From contig CALUSA010000009.1 in assembly GCA_944323275.1 (NCBI GenBank), positions 1 through 45,132 on the forward strand: DNA of 45,132 bases, in the 5' to 3' direction. The stretch's first letter is position 1. Every line of letters starts with the position of its first letter. This DNA is from Candidatus Gastranaerophilales bacterium (GTDB lineage Bacteria; Cyanobacteriota; Vampirovibrionia; Gastranaerophilales; Gastranaerophilaceae). A program made the position numbers and the translations under genes. Positions 43,255-45,132 of this stretch are shown here, one piece after another. The notes beneath the pieces are model-generated. The model saw only the letters and a program-made list of their open reading frames with translations, was not told the DNA's origin and made no database searches.

Positions 43255-45132
43255 TTACTTCAACAACTCACCGACTGATTTGAATACAGCCATTCTCTTA
43301 GCTGCATCGGATTCAGCCTGAGTATAAAGAGCTTCAGCGTGTTCAGGGTTAGTTTTCATCAATTGTTTGTAACGTCCTTCACTTCTGATGAACTCTTGAT
43401 AGTTTCCTTTAGGCTCTTTGGCATCCCAGCTGAACGGCTGTTCGTTTTCAGGGTTGTATCTGTATAACGGATAGTAGCCTGCTTCGACAGCACGTTTTTG
43501 TTCTGTCTGTGTTTTGCTCATATCAATACCGTGAGCGATACAAGGTGCATAAGCAAAGATGATAGAAGGTCCGTTGTATGCTTCAGCTTCCTGGAATGCT
43601 TTAAGAGTTTGTGCTCTGTCAGCACCGAGAGCAACTGATGCAACATATACGTAACCGTAAGACATGCTCATCAAGCCCATGTTTTTCTTGTAAGTCGGTT
43701 TACCGCCTGTAGCAAATTTTGCAACAGCACCTGTCGGTGTAGACTTGGAAGCCTGACCGCCAGTGTTAGAGTAAACCTCTGTATCGAGAACGAGGATATT
43801 AACGTTTTTGTTTTGAGCAAGAACATGGTCAATACCGCCGTATCCGATATCGTTAGCCCAGCCGTCGCCGCCTATAATCCATACTGATTTGTCTGTAAAG
43901 TAATCTTGTAATTCTCTTACTTTAGCCATGTCAGGGCATGGTACATCAGCGTACTTAGCCAGAACTGCTTTTACTTTGTTTTGAGCAGCAACTGCTTCTT
44001 CTGTTTTTGAGTTATCCCAGTGTGACATTGCTTCTGTTAAAGCTTCTTTAAGGTCAGCAGGAGTTTTTTCGTTTTCGAGAACTTTTTCAACATAAGTTTT
44101 TAAAGTATCTCTGTTCTGGTCAACTGCCAATCTCATACCAAAGCCAAATTCAGCGTTGTCTTCAAACAGTGAGTTAGCCCAAGCCGGACCTCTGCCTTCT
44201 TTGGTTGTTGTGTAAGGAATTGTCGGGAAAGTACCTGAGTAGATTGAAGAACAACCTGTTGCGTTAGCAACGATAGCATTTTCACCGAACAATTGAGAAA
44301 CGAGTTTAACGTAAGGTGTTTCTCCGCAGCCTGCGCAAGCACCTGAGAATTCAAACAACGGTTTTCTGAGCATTGCACCTTTGATAGTTTTGGTAGTGTT
44401 TTTGCCCATTACGTTGTCAGGTAATTCGTCAAAGAATTTTTCGTTTACGCATTCGCCTGCTGCTTCTTCAGCTTCTACAGAAGACCAGGTAAGAGCCTGT
44501 TTTTCAGGGTTCTTATTTGCAGGGCACTGATCTACGCAAACACCGCAACCTGTACAATCTTTGCAGTAAACCTGAACTTTGAAGTGTTCGCCGTTGAGGT
44601 TAGGTTTAGCTTCAACTGTGTTGAAAGATTCCGGAGCATTGCCGAGATTTTCTTTTTCAACAAGTTTAGTTCTGATTGCAGCGTGCGGACAAGCAGAAGC
44701 ACAGATACCGCACTGGATACAAGCTTCTGAATTCCAGTGAGGAACACGCGGTGCGATTGCACGTTTTTCAAGGCAGGAAGTACCTGTCGGGATTACACCG
44801 TCAACTGACATAGCTGATACAGGGATGTCGTCGCCTTTTTGTCTCATTGAAGGTTCAATGATTTTCTTAGCAAAATCGCTTGCGTCATCAGAGATGAATT
44901 TAACAGGAGCTGCTGCTTCTACTCCGTTTAATGAAGCAGGTACAACAACTTCTTCGCAGGCATCAACTGCTGCGTCAATCAAAGCAAGGTTCATATTAAC
45001 AACATCGTCGCCTTTTTTCTTGAAGGTTTTCTTAGTCATTTCTCTCATACCTTCTAAAGCTTGTTCAAAAGGAATGATACCTGATACTTTGAAGTAAGCA
45101 ACCATCATTACGGTGTTAGCACCTTTACCTCT
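43255..45132 (-). CDS. nifJ: Pyruvate:ferredoxin oxidoreductase, C-terminal part
   Basis: The frame is open to the window edge (RGKGANTVMMVAYFK at the cut), so about 625 of some 1,180 residues are present. Two 4Fe-4S ferredoxin motifs (CIQCGICASACPHAAI; CKDCTGCGVCVDQCPANKNP) precede the thiamine-diphosphate domain (FSGACAGCGETPYVKLVSQL, ATGCSSIYSGTFP, IGGDGWANDIGYGGIDHVLA, LDTEVYSNTGGQ). The enzyme oxidises pyruvate to acetyl-CoA, CO2 and reduced ferredoxin under anaerobic conditions, and supplies electrons for radical SAM and hydrogenase reactions. Confidence 0.97.
   Translation of the reverse strand, partial: RGKGANTVMMVAYFKVSGIIPFEQALEGMREMTKKTFKKKGDDVVNMNLALIDAAVDACEEVVVPASLNGVEAAAPVKFISDDASDFAKKIIEPSMRQKGDDIPVSAMSVDGVIPTGTSCLEKRAIAPRVPHWNSEACIQCGICASACPHAAIRTKLVEKENLGNAPESFNTVEAKPNLNGEHFKVQVYCKDCTGCGVCVDQCPANKNPEKQALTWSSVEAEEAAGECVNEKFFDELPDNVMGKNTTKTIKGAMLRKPLFEFSGACAGCGETPYVKLVSQLFGENAIVANATGCSSIYSGTFPTIPYTTTKEGRGPAWANSLFEDNAEFGFGMRLAVDQNRDTLKTYVEKVLENEKTPADLKEALTEAMSHWDNSKTEEAVAAQNKVKAVLAKYADVPCPDMAKVRELQDYFTDKSVWIIGGDGWANDIGYGGIDHVLAQNKNVNILVLDTEVYSNTGGQASKSTPTGAVAKFATGGKPTYKKNMGLMSMSYGYVYVASVALGADRAQTLKAFQEAEAYNGPSIIFAYAPCIAHGIDMSKTQTEQKRAVEAGYYPLYRYNPENEQPFSWDAKEPKGNYQEFIRSEGRYKQLMKTNPEHAEALYTQAESDAAKRMAVFKSVGELLK

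Overview
The window is AT-rich chromosomal DNA with compact, mostly operonic bacterial genes. Gene content points to an anaerobic bacterium with an outer membrane that is related to Cyanobacteria, most likely a gut-type Vampirovibrionia/Melainabacteria (Gastranaerophilales). The reasons are a Ycf46 + Ycf35-like + DUF2997 module of cyanobacterial/plastid type, a pyruvate:ferredoxin oxidoreductase, a meso-DAP-type MurE, an MlaE-type lipid transporter permease, CDP-dideoxysugar (O-antigen) genes, and several short proteins with no recognisable relatives. The lineage is inferred from gene content; no rRNA is present. I see no tRNA, rRNA, CRISPR array, insertion sequence or prophage.

Layout. 1-2090: end of a ribosomal protein (spc) operon, rpsN-rpsH-rplF-[unknown]-rplR, closed by a terminator. 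2190-5460: rfbF-rfbG-rfbH for a CDP-3,6-dideoxyhexose precursor. 5501-7612 (minus): CHASE2 receptor with a degenerate cyclase domain. 7772-11656: five-gene operon HhH protein / NrdG-like radical SAM / Ycf46 AAA ATPase / Ycf35-like / DUF2997. 11737-15746 (minus): polyprenyl-sugar glycosyltransferase with GtrA domain, membrane glycosyltransferase, UDP-glucose dehydrogenase. 15908-21876: ilvE, mlaE, a coiled-coil protein, rimO, ychF, a secreted C39-like cysteine peptidase and a degenerate resolvase-like protein. 21877-22603: a candidate small RNA, a broken membrane-protein ORF and the dnaK terminator. 22604-25471: dnaK, an unlisted 54-codon gene and rpsO. 25605-32160: pbp-murE, a 31-codon ORF, dnaG-rpoD. 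32245-34446: ROK glucokinase, a tandem-duplicated small protein, an SDR. 34664-35986: three lineage-specific proteins. 36121-40083: ispE-ksgA, a spermidine-synthase-like protein and a DEDDh exonuclease. 40222-43155: a lytic transglycosylase behind a long structured leader, an NrtR-like Nudix regulator and a triple-repeat protein. 43255-45132: the 3' part of nifJ (PFOR).

How the parts relate. Envelope construction dominates: the dideoxysugar, UDP-glucuronate and polyprenyl-sugar genes feed surface glycans; PBP, MurE and the transglycosylase build and trim peptidoglycan; MlaE moves lipids; IspE supplies isoprenoid precursors. Information-processing genes (ribosomal proteins, DnaG, RpoD, DnaK, RimO, KsgA, YchF) are interspersed. 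The least explained parts are the Ycf46/radical SAM operon, a shared N-terminal '[VIC]-[SN]-F-[GKT]' signature on four unrelated small proteins, the cyclase domain lacking its metal ligands, and several genes that appear to be transcribed without a leader.
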